Shown one piece after another: positions 8,788-17,411 of a stretch of 64,000 bases of DNA. The first letter of the stretch is position 1; each line of letters begins with the position of its first letter. The notes under the pieces were generated by a model, which made no database searches, had not been told where the DNA came from, and saw nothing but the letters and a program-made list of their open reading frames with translations. A program made the translations under genes and the position numbers. The stretch is from Hyphomonas pacifica (GTDB lineage: Bacteria; Pseudomonadota; Alphaproteobacteria; Caulobacterales; Hyphomonadaceae): the NCBI RefSeq assembly GCF_000682675.1, contig NZ_AWFA01000078.1:42271-106270 (forward strand), given 5' to 3'.

Positions 8788-9335
8788 CGTGTCACGCCGT
8801 CTGTGCCGGCCGGATTCAGGAAAGGCGAAAATGCCCTGAGGTTCCGCGTCTGGGCATAATGCGTCAGGGCCCAGACGACAGTCGGGAAGGCAAGATTCGC
8901 CCAGGGAATGCCTTTCCAGTCGAACAGGCCAACTTCTTCACTTTCCGGGCCTGCTGAAATGTCGGACAAAAGCTCTGCTCGAAACATCACCTGAACCTGA
9001 GAGATGCGCGGTACGGAATATATCGCCAGAACCTGTTCCAGCCGAATCTCCGCGTTTGCTTCTTCTCTGGCCTCTCGCATTGCGGCCTGGTCTACAGATT
9101 CCCCTTCCTCCATGAAACCTGCTGGTAAGGTCCAGAATCCCTTACGCGGAGCAATCGCGCGTTTACAAAGAACAATCTTGTCCCGTTTTGTGACAACGGA
9201 ACCTGCGACAATTTTGGGATTTATGTAGTCTACGAACTGGCAATGTGAGCAAACACGGCGTATTCGGTCGTCTCCATCAGGTATTTCATGCTTGAAATCT
9301 TGAGAAATGAAACCATTTGCTAATTGATCCGTCAT
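8784..9335 (-). CDS. Nudix hydrolase with N-terminal CxxC
   Basis: 183 aa. A complete Nudix box, GX5EX7REXREE, lies at residues 73-95 (GFMEEGESVDQ followed by REAREEANAEI). It is preceded by a short zinc-ribbon-like segment with Cys29 and Cys32 (RRVCSHCQF), as in proteins with the Nudix_N_2 extension. Only one CxxC pair is visible. It hydrolyses a nucleoside diphosphate linked to some moiety; the substrate is undetermined. AAGG precedes the ATG by 5 nt. Confidence 0.9.
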   Translation of the reverse strand: MTDQLANGFISQDFKHEIPDGDDRIRRVCSHCQFVDYINPKIVAGSVVTKRDKIVLCKRAIAPRKGFWTLPAGFMEEGESVDQAAMREAREEANAEIRLEQVLAIYSVPRISQVQVMFRAELLSDISAGPESEEVGLFDWKGIPWANLAFPTVVWALTHYAQTRNLRAFSPFLNPAGTDGVTR

Positions 9336-9463
9336 CGAACCTTAATCCTCTCGCGTATATGGAGAACCATGTTGATCCGCACACGGGTCTGCTCATTAAC
9401 AGACTGGAAACCGGATTTTCTAGGCGCCCAACGCATTATTGAATACTGAAAGGTACTTTTATC

Positions 9464-10003
9464 ATGACTTATAACCTCAATACTTCCCCGAGCCACCTGC
9501 TTCACCGTGCGCAGCAGATCGCTGCAAACGAGTCTGCCTCTGCTCTGGCATCCGCTGGTATTACGCTTCGCCAGTTCTCCGTGCTTGCTGCCCTGTCCGG
9601 CAATGACGGTGTCAGCCAGTCTGATCTCGTGAATGCAACCGGCATTGACCGTTCCACGCTGGCTGACATGGTCGCCCGTATGGAGAAAGCCGGCCTGATC
9701 AAGCGCGTTGCTTCCAAAACCGACAAGCGCGCAAAAGTTGTCTCGCTGATGGCGAAAGGCAAAAAGGCTTATGAGAAAGCTCTGCCGGCTGTCGAAAAGG
9801 CTGATGCTGCCATCTTCGAAGCCCTGCCGAAAACGAAGCAGTCCGCTCTGGTCTCCGGTCTGAAAGACATGGTTTCCGAAGCCGAGAAAGCTGAAGCCGC
9901 CGCTGCTCCGGCCCCGGCCCCTGCTGCTGCGCCTGCTCCGGCTGCGAAGAAGGCTCCGGCTAAAAAGGCTCCTGCGAAGAAAGCCACCAAGGCAAAAAAA
10001 TAA
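9464..10003 (+). CDS. MarR-family regulator with histone H1-like C-terminal tail
   Basis: 179 aa. Residues 1-140 form a MarR winged helix-turn-helix: dimer helices, TLRQFSVLAALS, recognition region VSQSDLVNATGIDRSTLADM and wing LIKRVASKTDKRAKVVSL. Residues 141-179 are an Ala/Pro/Lys tail ending in repeated KKAPA units (residues 162-173), as in histone H1 and bacterial H1-like proteins. The tail is basic and presumably disordered, and would add sequence-independent DNA contacts. The gene stands alone and convergent to ccmG. The MarR call is firm; the role of the tail is inference. Ligand and targets unknown. Confidence 0.9.
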   Translation: MTYNLNTSPSHLLHRAQQIAANESASALASAGITLRQFSVLAALSGNDGVSQSDLVNATGIDRSTLADMVARMEKAGLIKRVASKTDKRAKVVSLMAKGKKAYEKALPAVEKADAAIFEALPKTKQSALVSGLKDMVSEAEKAEAAAAPAPAPAAAPAPAAKKAPAKKAPAKKATKAKK

Positions 10004-10019
10004 TCCGAATCTGACGGAT

Positions 10020-10544
10020 TTAATTGGGCGGGGCGCTTTCCAGCGCCTCGCCTATTTTTTTGGCCGAGGCTTCGTTCAGCGGACCATCAATATGCAGGAT
10101 GATGTCACCTGCTGGAGAGATGACAAATGTCTCCGGCACCCCTGTCAGGCCGAATTCAAGTCCGCCCTGACCATCCGGGTCCAGCGCGATCCGCGTATAG
10201 GGATTGCCCAGCCGGTCCAGAAATTCCTGCCCGGCGGATATCTTGTCCTTGTAGAGCACACCGAAAACCTGGTCGGGATGCGCCTCTGACAGCGCCATGA
10301 TGTATTTGTGCTCTGCTTCGCATGGAGCGCACCAACTGGCGAACAGATTTACCGCGATTGCACCGCCTGTCGGGGGTGGCGAAAACTGGATTTTCTGGCC
10401 GCCCATGGTCTCAAAGCTGGTGTCCGGCGCATCGCGCAGCACACGTTCAAAATCACCTTTCTCGGGATTCATCAGCTGGTTTGCAGCCAGCGCGCTGAAT
10501 ATCAAAAGTACCGCCACCGGGATAGCTGCCAGCCAGCGCCTCAT
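10020..10544 (-). CDS. ccmG: Cytochrome c biogenesis thioredoxin CcmG/DsbE
   Basis: A membrane-tethered periplasmic thioredoxin that keeps the apocytochrome c haem-binding cysteines reduced. One N-terminal transmembrane anchor (residues 4-22) is followed by a thioredoxin fold with active site WCAPC (Cys72 and Cys75) and a cis-Pro region (GLTGVPETFVI). It is the last gene of a ccmABCDG set. Its ATG overlaps the ccmD stop (ATGA), implying translational coupling. Confidence 0.95.
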   Translation of the reverse strand: MRRWLAAIPVAVLLIFSALAANQLMNPEKGDFERVLRDAPDTSFETMGGQKIQFSPPPTGGAIAVNLFASWCAPCEAEHKYIMALSEAHPDQVFGVLYKDKISAGQEFLDRLGNPYTRIALDPDGQGGLEFGLTGVPETFVISPAGDIILHIDGPLNEASAKKIGEALESAPPN

Positions 10545-10705
10545 TTCCGTCTGGCCTCCTCAGTGCGTGCCTGCGTGCGGGCAAGTTCAGCCTGGGCGAG
10601 GCGGGCTTTTATCATCACGGTTAGGATGGCGCCGCCAATCATGACTGCTCCAAGCGCGTAGCTTGCCCAGATGAAAGCAGCATTTTTGTCGAATTCAGGT
10701 ATCAT
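10541..10705 (-). CDS. ccmD: Haem exporter accessory protein CcmD
   Basis: A 54-aa protein starting MIPEFDKNAAFIWASYAL, with one transmembrane helix (about residues 11-32) and a charged C-terminal helix ending EEARRK. Size, topology and position between ccmC and ccmG identify CcmD, which helps release haem-loaded CcmE from CcmABC. The ATG is 5 nt after the ccmC stop and the stop overlaps the ccmG start. Sequence conservation in this family is low, so the position carries much of the weight. Confidence 0.9.
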   Translation of the reverse strand: MIPEFDKNAAFIWASYALGAVMIGGAILTVMIKARLAQAELARTQARTEEARRK

Positions 10706-10709
10706 TATG

Positions 10710-11441
10710 TCAGTCTCCTGCGATCAGCCGAGCACGAATCTGTGCCGCGCGCCTCTGCCAGATCTCTGCCTGCATCAATGTCATGACCAGACCTGCAAAC
10801 AATAGGGAGTGTCCCAGACCGCTTGCTAGCAGGGGCCAGAGATAGACGGCTGCCATTTTCGGCCCATCGACAGTAATCACGCTCGCGTCCTGATGCAGGG
10901 AGGTGAAGAGGTCTACGGAGAATTTGATGAGCGGAACATTGATTGCGCCGACCATGGCGAGGATAGCCCCGGCGCGGGCCGCTTTCTGGCGTGTGTCCAT
11001 AGCCCCGCGCAGGGCCATATATCCCAGGAACAGAAAGAACATGAAGAGCACGGACATCATGCGTGCATCATCCCATTGCCACCATGTGCCCCAGGTCGGC
11101 TTTCCCCAGATCGACCCGGTAACAAGACAAAGCGCTGTCCAGGTCGCGCCAAGCGGCGCAATGGCCTTTGCGGCAATGTCGGCCACTTCATGTCGCCATA
11201 TGAACCAGATGAAGCTCATCACAGCCATGCCCATATAGCTGGCCATGGCCAGCCAGGCGGCCGGCACATGCAGGAACATCACCCGCATGATGTCACCGCC
11301 CTGATATTCATCTTTCGGAACAATCCAGAGCCCTTGCCAGAGCCCCCATGCAATCAGCAAGGCACCTAGCGCATAGCAGATAGGAGCCAGCCAGCTGGAC
11401 AGGGTGAGGAACCGGTGGGGGTTTGCAAACCAGGAAAACAT
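10710..11441 (-). CDS. ccmC: Haem exporter subunit CcmC
   Basis: 243 aa with six transmembrane helices. It carries the tryptophan-rich haem-handling motif WGTWWQWDDAR and the flanking periplasmic histidines (MFLHVPAAW and SLHQDASV). It passes haem to CcmE in the periplasm. It lies 21 bp downstream of ccmB in the ccmABCDG operon. ccmE, ccmF and ccmH are not in the window. Confidence 0.96.
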   Translation of the reverse strand: MFSWFANPHRFLTLSSWLAPICYALGALLIAWGLWQGLWIVPKDEYQGGDIMRVMFLHVPAAWLAMASYMGMAVMSFIWFIWRHEVADIAAKAIAPLGATWTALCLVTGSIWGKPTWGTWWQWDDARMMSVLFMFFLFLGYMALRGAMDTRQKAARAGAILAMVGAINVPLIKFSVDLFTSLHQDASVITVDGPKMAAVYLWPLLASGLGHSLLFAGLVMTLMQAEIWQRRAAQIRARLIAGD

Positions 11442-11462
11442 CGCGTTCGGAATACCCTCGCT

Positions 11463-12128
11463 TCAGTCTGCCGCCAAGCGCAAGGCTGCACCCATGGCAA
11501 ATGGGGCAACCGCCAGTGCGAACAAGGTTGAGGCCGCCAGGAAAAGCGGCGCGCCCGTACTGCCGGGGCCGCCGCTCATCGCCAGCGCCCCGAAAATCGC
11601 GGTTGGGACATACAGTGGCAGCGCGATCAGGCTGATCAGCAATCCGCCGCGGCGTACAGTGGCTGACAGGGCAGCACCTACGCCTCCCCAGAAAAAGAAG
11701 GCGAGACCTCCAAGAGCGTACAGCCCCATATGAGTCAGAAGACTGGTGTCTGCCTTGGCCTGGAACATCACCGCAAAAACAGGCGAGAGAATCGCAAGGG
11801 GAAGACCAGCGGTCAGCCAGTGGGCGAAGGCCTTGGCAGCAGCGATCATGGAAGCCGGAGCCCCCGTCTGCAGCCACAGGTCCAGTGCGCCATCCTCGAC
11901 ATCTGCCTGGAAAATGCGCTCCAGTGTGACCAGGCTTGCCAGTGCCAGGGCGACCCAGAGAATGCCGGGCCCAACAGCGCGCAGCGTATTCGGATCGGTT
12001 CCGATGCCGAGTGGCACCAACACGGCTGCGCCGGCAAAAAAGCCGAGCGGCATCAGTGCGCCTGCGCCGCCAGCCCAGGCTTCGGTAAGTGCCTGTCGGA
12101 AGGCAGAAATGATTGGCGCGGCGCTCAA
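11463..12128 (-). CDS. ccmB: Haem exporter permease CcmB
   Basis: 221 aa with six transmembrane helices and the CcmB-type sequence LERIFQADVEDGALDLW after the second helix. It is the membrane subunit of the CcmABC complex that frees holo-CcmE. The ATG overlaps the ccmA stop (ATGA). The length matches the family. Confidence 0.95.
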   Translation of the reverse strand: MSAAPIISAFRQALTEAWAGGAGALMPLGFFAGAAVLVPLGIGTDPNTLRAVGPGILWVALALASLVTLERIFQADVEDGALDLWLQTGAPASMIAAAKAFAHWLTAGLPLAILSPVFAVMFQAKADTSLLTHMGLYALGGLAFFFWGGVGAALSATVRRGGLLISLIALPLYVPTAIFGALAMSGGPGSTGAPLFLAASTLFALAVAPFAMGAALRLAAD

Positions 12129-12703
12129 ATCATCACCTCACACGTGGAGTCAAAACCCGCATCACCATGTATCGCCGCGATAATCGCACCGCCACGCATT
12201 CTGTGTTCGGAAATCATACCCAGCAATAATTCCCGTCCATCTGCGTCCAGCGCTGTGAGGGGTTCATCCAGCAGCCAGATGGGTCTCTCCTGTAACAGAA
12301 GGCGACCAAGGGCTGTCCTACGCCTTTGCCCGGCGGACAAGTGGCGGGCGGAGACGCCGGACGGACGGATCAGGGCCATTTTGTCCAGAACTGCATCAAT
12401 CTGACCCGCTGACGTGCCCCAAGCCCTGGCCCAAAGGCCAAGATGCGTGAAAGGGGTTTCATGAGGCTTCAGGCCTTCGCGGTGGGCAATCCAGTGATGT
12501 GGAGCGGAGCGGTCCACTTTGCCTGTTTCCGGGCGGGTCAGGCCTGCCAGAATGCGAAGAAGGGTTGTCTTGCCGGCCCCATTTGCGCCGCGTAGCACAA
12601 TGGCGTCCCCGGCATGTGCGGCGAGCGACACATTCCGGAAAAGAATGCGTTCGCCCCGAATCATGCCGAGATCTGTCGCAGAAAGGAGTGCTCCGATACT
12701 CAT
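12125..12703 (-). CDS. ccmA: Haem exporter ATPase CcmA
   Basis: 192 aa, a short ABC ATPase as usual for CcmA. Walker A is GANGAGKTT (39-47), the signature LSAGQ is at 122-126, and Walker B is IWLLDEP (142-148). Its ATP hydrolysis drives release of haem-bound CcmE. It is the first gene of the leftward ccmABCDG operon and is divergent from acnA across 117 bp. The ccm-acnA adjacency is conserved among alphaproteobacteria. Confidence 0.95.
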   Translation of the reverse strand: MSIGALLSATDLGMIRGERILFRNVSLAAHAGDAIVLRGANGAGKTTLLRILAGLTRPETGKVDRSAPHHWIAHREGLKPHETPFTHLGLWARAWGTSAGQIDAVLDKMALIRPSGVSARHLSAGQRRRTALGRLLLQERPIWLLDEPLTALDADGRELLLGMISEHRMRGGAIIAAIHGDAGFDSTCEVMI

Positions 12704-12820
12704 ATGTTTCGTTTAGACCCTTTGTCCCAATTGCCTCAATCCATTAGGGGCTATATGAGACAGGCCAGCGCGGCGGCCCTTCGCCGCAGATGACAATTCC
12801 AGACGCGAGGTTCCCTCCCC

Positions 12821-15592
12821 ATGCCGTCCCTCGACAGCTTTAAATCAAAACGTACGCTTCAGGTAGGAAGCAAGACCTATACCTATTACTCGCTTGCTGC
12901 GGCAGCAGAAAATGGTCTGGGTGATGTGTCCCGTCTTCCGGCGTCCTTGAAGGTTCTTCTCGAAAACATGCTGCGCTTTGAAGATGGCCGAACGGTTACC
13001 AAAGATGACATCATGGCCTTCAAGAACTGGCTGGAAAGCAAAGGCAAGGACGATCACGAGATCGCCTATCGCCCGGCTCGCGTTCTGATGCAGGACTTTA
13101 CCGGCGTTCCAGCCGTGGTTGACCTAGCTGCGATGCGCGATGCTTCCAAAAAGCTGGGCGCTTCTGCGCAGGCCATCAACCCGCAGGTTCCGGTTGATCT
13201 CGTCATCGACCATTCCGTGATGGTTGACTATTTTGCCGGTCCGGGCGCGTTCGAGCAGAACGTTGCAAAGGAATATGAGCGCAATGGCGAGCGCTATGAA
13301 TTCCTCCGTTGGGGTTCCAAGGCCTTTGAAAACTTCCGGGTTGTGCCGCCAGGCACGGGTATCTGCCACCAGGTGAACCTGGAATATCTTGGCCAGACAG
13401 TCTGGACCCGTGATGAAGACGGCGAAACTGTCGCCTATCCGGATACCTGCGTCGGTACCGACTCTCACACCACGATGATCAATGGCCTGGCCGTTCTCGG
13501 CTGGGGCGTTGGTGGCATTGAGGCTGAAGCGGCCATGCTGGGCCAGCCGGTCTCCATGCTGATTCCGGAAGTCATCGGTTTCAAGCTTACCGGCAAGATG
13601 GCTGAAGGTGCGACCGCAACAGACCTCGTGCTGACCGTTGTGGAAATGCTGCGCAAGAAGGGTGTTGTTGGCAAGTTCGTCGAATTCTATGGCGAGGGCC
13701 TCGCAAATCTAACGCTGGAAGATGTAGCCACAATCTCCAATATGGCGCCGGAATATGGTGCAACTTGTGGCTTCTTCCCGGTTGATGAAGAAACCATCTC
13801 CTACCTGTCCGACACGGGCCGTGATCCTGAGCGCGTCCAGCTGGTCGAGGCCTATGCCAAGGCTCAGGGTTACTGGCGCCCGGACATGGCCGAGCCGGTC
13901 TTCACAGACACGCTTCAGCTGGACCTTGGCGACGTCAAGCCGTCGCTGGCAGGTCCCAAGCGTCCGCAAGACCGCGTTCTGCTGTCTGAAGCCGATACCG
14001 CATTCCGTGACGCGCTGAATGAAATTCGCGGCGGCCGCAAGAATCCAGAAGCCACGCCGAAGACGGAAGGCGAAAGCCGCTTCGTCGATGAGGGTGCCAA
14101 CAATATCTACACCGCTCCGGAAGATTATGGCGTGTCGCCTTATGCTGTTGAAGGGGAAGACTTTCACCTGCATGACGGCTCTGTCGTGATCGCAGCCATC
14201 ACCTCCTGTACGAATACGTCCAACCCCTCCGTGCTGATCGCCGCGGGCCTTCTGGCCAAGAAAGCTAATGAATTGGGTCTGACGCGCAAACCTTGGGTCA
14301 AAACGTCTCTCGCGCCAGGCTCTCAGGTTGTGACGGATTATCTTCTGAAGGCTGGCCTTCAGGATGATCTGGATGCTCTCGGCTTCAACCTTGTCGGCTA
14401 TGGCTGTACCACCTGTATCGGTAACTCCGGCCCGCTGCCGCCGGCGATTTCCAAGTCGATCAACGAGAATGATCTGGTCGCCTGCTCGGTTCTGTCCGGT
14501 AACCGGAACTTTGAAGGCCGCATCGGTCAGGACATCCGCGCGAACTATCTGGCCTCTCCGCCACTGGTCGTTGCCTATGCGATTGCAGGCTCCCTGCATA
14601 TCAACCTGACTACCGACCCGCTGGGCACCAGCAAAGACGGTAAGCCGGTTTACCTGAAAGACATTTGGCCATCGAACCAGGAGATAGCCGAAGTCATGCG
14701 CTCTTCCGTGACGCCGGAAATGTTCTCCACTCGCTATGGCGAAGTGTTCAAGGGTGACGAGCGTTGGCAGGCCATTGAAGTCAGCGGTGGTGACACCTAT
14801 GGTTGGCCTGCGGGCTCCACCTATGTTCAGAACCCGCCATACTTTGAAGGCATGGGTCTTGAGCCGGAGCCGACCGAGGACATCAATAGCGCTCACATCA
14901 TGGGCCTGTTCGGTGACTCCATCACGACTGACCACATCTCCCCGGCCGGTTCGATCAAGGCATCCAGCCCAGCAGGTCGTTACCTGCAGGAGCATCAGGT
15001 CGCTCCTATGGACTTTAACTCTTACGGCTCGCGCCGCGGCAACCATCAAGTCATGATGCGCGGTACGTTCGCGAACATCCGCATCAAGAACCAGATGGTT
15101 CCGGGTGTCGAAGGCGGTGTGACAATTCACTATCCGTCTGGCGAGCAGATGGACATCTATGATGCCGCGATGAAGTATCAGGAAGAAGGCAAGGATCTCG
15201 TTGTCTTTGCCGGTGAGCAGTATGGTACGGGTTCTTCCCGTGACTGGGCTGCGAAAGGCACGATCCTGCTCGGCGTGCGCGCCGTGATCGCTGGCAGCTT
15301 CGAGCGTATTCACCGTTCCAACCTGATCGGCATGGGCGTGCTGCCCCTGCAGTTCAAGGAAGGCGAAAGCTGGGAGAAATTGGGCCTGAAGGGCGATGAG
15401 ACTGTCACGATCGAAGGTATCTCCGACATCAACCCGCGTCAGATGTTGAATGTCAGCATCACAAAGGCTGACGGGTCTTCCATAAATGTCGAATGTCGCG
15501 TGCGCATCGATACCGAGAACGAGCTGGATTATTATCGCAATGGCGGCATCCTGCACTTCGTTCTGCGCAATCTTGCGCGTGCAGAAGCCTGA
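12821..15592 (+). CDS. acnA: Aconitate hydratase A
   Basis: The TCA-cycle enzyme that isomerises citrate to isocitrate via cis-aconitate in the cytosol. At 923 aa it is the full AcnA/IRP length. The 4Fe-4S ligands are Cys463 (SCTNTSNPS), Cys529 and Cys532 ([10 protein letters not shown]). Other family motifs seen are [24 protein letters not shown] and [10 protein letters not shown]. It stands alone with a strong downstream terminator. Confidence 0.98.
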   Translation: MPSLDSFKSKRTLQVGSKTYTYYSLAAAAENGLGDVSRLPASLKVLLENMLRFEDGRTVTKDDIMAFKNWLESKGKDDHEIAYRPARVLMQDFTGVPAVVDLAAMRDASKKLGASAQAINPQVPVDLVIDHSVMVDYFAGPGAFEQNVAKEYERNGERYEFLRWGSKAFENFRVVPPGTGICHQVNLEYLGQTVWTRDEDGETVAYPDTCVGTDSHTTMINGLAVLGWGVGGIEAEAAMLGQPVSMLIPEVIGFKLTGKMAEGATATDLVLTVVEMLRKKGVVGKFVEFYGEGLANLTLEDVATISNMAPEYGATCGFFPVDEETISYLSDTGRDPERVQLVEAYAKAQGYWRPDMAEPVFTDTLQLDLGDVKPSLAGPKRPQDRVLLSEADTAFRDALNEIRGGRKNPEATPKTEGESRFVDEGANNIYTAPEDYGVSPYAVEGEDFHLHDGSVVIAAITSCTNTSNPSVLIAAGLLAKKANELGLTRKPWVKTSLAPGSQVVTDYLLKAGLQDDLDALGFNLVGYGCTTCIGNSGPLPPAISKSINENDLVACSVLSGNRNFEGRIGQDIRANYLASPPLVVAYAIAGSLHINLTTDPLGTSKDGKPVYLKDIWPSNQEIAEVMRSSVTPEMFSTRYGEVFKGDERWQAIEVSGGDTYGWPAGSTYVQNPPYFEGMGLEPEPTEDINSAHIMGLFGDSITTDHISPAGSIKASSPAGRYLQEHQVAPMDFNSYGSRRGNHQVMMRGTFANIRIKNQMVPGVEGGVTIHYPSGEQMDIYDAAMKYQEEGKDLVVFAGEQYGTGSSRDWAAKGTILLGVRAVIAGSFERIHRSNLIGMGVLPLQFKEGESWEKLGLKGDETVTIEGISDINPRQMLNVSITKADGSSINVECRVRIDTENELDYYRNGGILHFVLRNLARAEA

Positions 15593-15617
15593 TCCTTAAG
15601 GCTTTCATGATATTGAA

Positions 15618-15651
15618 AGGCCCCTGCAGCATGTGCTGTGGGGGCTTTTTT
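15618..15651 (+). terminator. Intrinsic terminator of acnA
   Basis: A GC-rich stem, gcccctgcagc paired with gctgtgggggc (one internal mismatch), is followed directly by a T-run (15646-15651). Confidence 0.9.
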
Positions 15652-15701
15652 ACAGCGCTCACATCCCTGTGACTGTTTCAGGAGGAGGTCTGGCTTTATA
15701 A

Positions 15702-16361
15702 ATGATCTTGATGAAACGCATGCTGCTCTCTCTGATCCTCGCCTTCGCGGGCCTGCTGCCTGTCGCTGGAGCAGAGGAGCCTGTTCTTGTGGAGCTGTTC
15801 GCTTCACAGAATTGTCGCGTCTGCCCCAAGGCGCACAAGGTTCTGAAGGCGCTTGATGATGAGCGTGACGATGTCCTAATCCTCACCTGGTCTGTCGATT
15901 ACTGGGATTACCTTGGCGACAAGGACCCAATGGCGATGGTGGAATCCAAGGAACGTCAGCGCGGTTATGTTGACCGCTTCCATCTGCGGGGACCTTACAC
16001 CCCCCAGACGGTCTATGACGGGGTAGAGCAATGTGCTGGCAGCAGGCGCTCATATGTCGACAGGGCACTGGAAAAGGCTTCAGAGCGTCCTGATACGGAT
16101 GTGAAGCTGACCGTAAAGGGCGACAAGATATTGCTGTCAGGTACGGCGACCAGCCTGACCGATATCTGGCTGATAGATTATCTTTCAGGTGCCGCGAACA
16201 CGACGAATATGGTGCATCCTGTCACCCGCGTTTCTGCACTTGGACCGTGGCTGGGCAATGACGTTCAGCTGAACAAGCCGCATTGCGAATCCGGTTGCGC
16301 CATCATTGTGCAGGAAGCGGGCTTCGGCCCTATCCTTGAAACTTTGGTCGTCCAGCCCTGA
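15702..16361 (+). CDS. DUF1223 secreted thioredoxin-like protein
   Basis: 219 aa. An N-terminal signal peptide (hydrophobic residues 7-22, cut near VAGA-EE) precedes a thioredoxin-like domain with VELFASQNCRVCPKA, in which Cys38 and Cys41 form a CxxC. VDYWDYLGDKDP and RGPYTPQTVYDG are DUF1223 hallmarks. It is presumed periplasmic and its function is not established. It often follows acnA in alphaproteobacteria. A strong GGAGGAGG lies 13 nt before ATG 15702; the ATG at 15711 is a possible alternative. Confidence 0.9.
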   Translation: MILMKRMLLSLILAFAGLLPVAGAEEPVLVELFASQNCRVCPKAHKVLKALDDERDDVLILTWSVDYWDYLGDKDPMAMVESKERQRGYVDRFHLRGPYTPQTVYDGVEQCAGSRRSYVDRALEKASERPDTDVKLTVKGDKILLSGTATSLTDIWLIDYLSGAANTTNMVHPVTRVSALGPWLGNDVQLNKPHCESGCAIIVQEAGFGPILETLVVQP

Positions 16362-17411
16362 TCAAGGCTGTACCGTCTCAGTGTCCAGTGCCATGAGGGG
16401 TGGACGGACAATCGAAGACACGCGCGGCGTGAATTCCTTCCAGTCATATTCCGACAACTGAAAAGCCCAGCCGTCTGCTTTTTCGTTGATGGTGCTGCCG
16501 CGTTGGGCGCCTTCACCTGCTTCAATGGCGCGCAGGGTCACAAAATACCCGTCGGGCTCTCGATAGGCTGAAACATCAACTTCCAGTCCATCATGCGTTT
16601 CGGTGATGTGGCGTGCGACAGGACGTGTTTTCAGCTTGCTGGCGGGCTTGACGCCAATCGGTGCAAAGCGTGTCAGCGCCAAAGCGGGTGTTGAAGCGGC
16701 AATCCGGCTGACCAGTTTGAAATCCTGATAGGGCGGGCCCGGAACAAAACTGCGGTCACTGGTGCCGACAGAGCGCTGCAAATACAGGCTCTCGCCCATG
16801 GAGTCATAAATCCGCACCGCCGAGATGGCATCTGAATTGATTTCGACAATGTCAAAATCCAACCAGGCATCATGATTATAGAGAGGCGGCAGGTCACCTT
16901 TTACCTGAAAGGCCTGTTCCTCACCCGGGAGGCGGCCATAGACATGTTCGCCCTTTCGTCCGGTGATCAGGGCTGCTTCTGTCTTGCCAGTCTCATCAAT
17001 GATCTCGACTAGGGCACCCGTTCCTCCACTCCGCGGATCACCAAGGCCAATTCGGTTCAGCTTGTCCGGATCGCGTGTACGTCCTTCGCCCCAGGTCAGC
17101 TCACCCAGGCCTGTTGCGAGTGTGGCCAGACGGTCCGGCCGGATCGGGTAGCCGTCTTCCGTTCCCATCTTCCAGCCATCCAGTGTGTTGACCAGCAGAT
17201 AGGATTCATCTGATAGCGTGACCCGTATCTTGTTTGCCTCGGCGCGGATGGAGGCAAAATCCGGAATCACCGGATTGCCCACTCGGCTAGTTGAAGCCTT
17301 ATGCGCCCCCCCCATGGAATAGGCGATCACGGTGAGCAGTGTCAGCGCTCCAGCCGTGCCAGCCATGACCTGTAGTCGGCGCATGCGCTGACGTGTGCGA
17401 ATCTGGCTCAT
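16362..17411 (-). CDS. DUF4340 domain protein of a Gld-type ABC system
   Basis: 349 aa. One N-terminal transmembrane helix (about residues 15-32) is followed by a soluble, probably periplasmic beta-rich region with repeated tripartite units, as in DUF4340 proteins. It is the last gene of a four-gene unit (ATPase 20056, permease 19304, GldG-like 17408, this gene) and its ATG overlaps the GldG-like stop. Its task in the complex is unknown. Confidence 0.85.
   Translation of the reverse strand: MSQIRTRQRMRRLQVMAGTAGALTLLTVIAYSMGGAHKASTSRVGNPVIPDFASIRAEANKIRVTLSDESYLLVNTLDGWKMGTEDGYPIRPDRLATLATGLGELTWGEGRTRDPDKLNRIGLGDPRSGGTGALVEIIDETGKTEAALITGRKGEHVYGRLPGEEQAFQVKGDLPPLYNHDAWLDFDIVEINSDAISAVRIYDSMGESLYLQRSVGTSDRSFVPGPPYQDFKLVSRIAASTPALALTRFAPIGVKPASKLKTRPVARHITETHDGLEVDVSAYREPDGYFVTLRAIEAGEGAQRGSTINEKADGWAFQLSEYDWKEFTPRVSSIVRPPLMALDTETVQP

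Noticed and set aside
10003..10020. Intrinsic terminator between the MarR gene and ccmG
   Set aside because: Only a 6-bp AT-rich stem (aatccg/cggatt) with no T-run; too weak to call.
12731..12759. acnA promoter from TTGCCT and CTATAT
   Set aside because: The good -10 (CTATAT) is only 14 bp from the -35, and the 17-bp alternative TATGAG is weak.
13709..15556. 615-aa antisense open frame inside acnA
   Set aside because: It mirrors the strongly codon-biased acnA frame, has no protein features and no start signal. The same holds for the long antisense frames in nusA (54865-56853) and infB (57356-59041).
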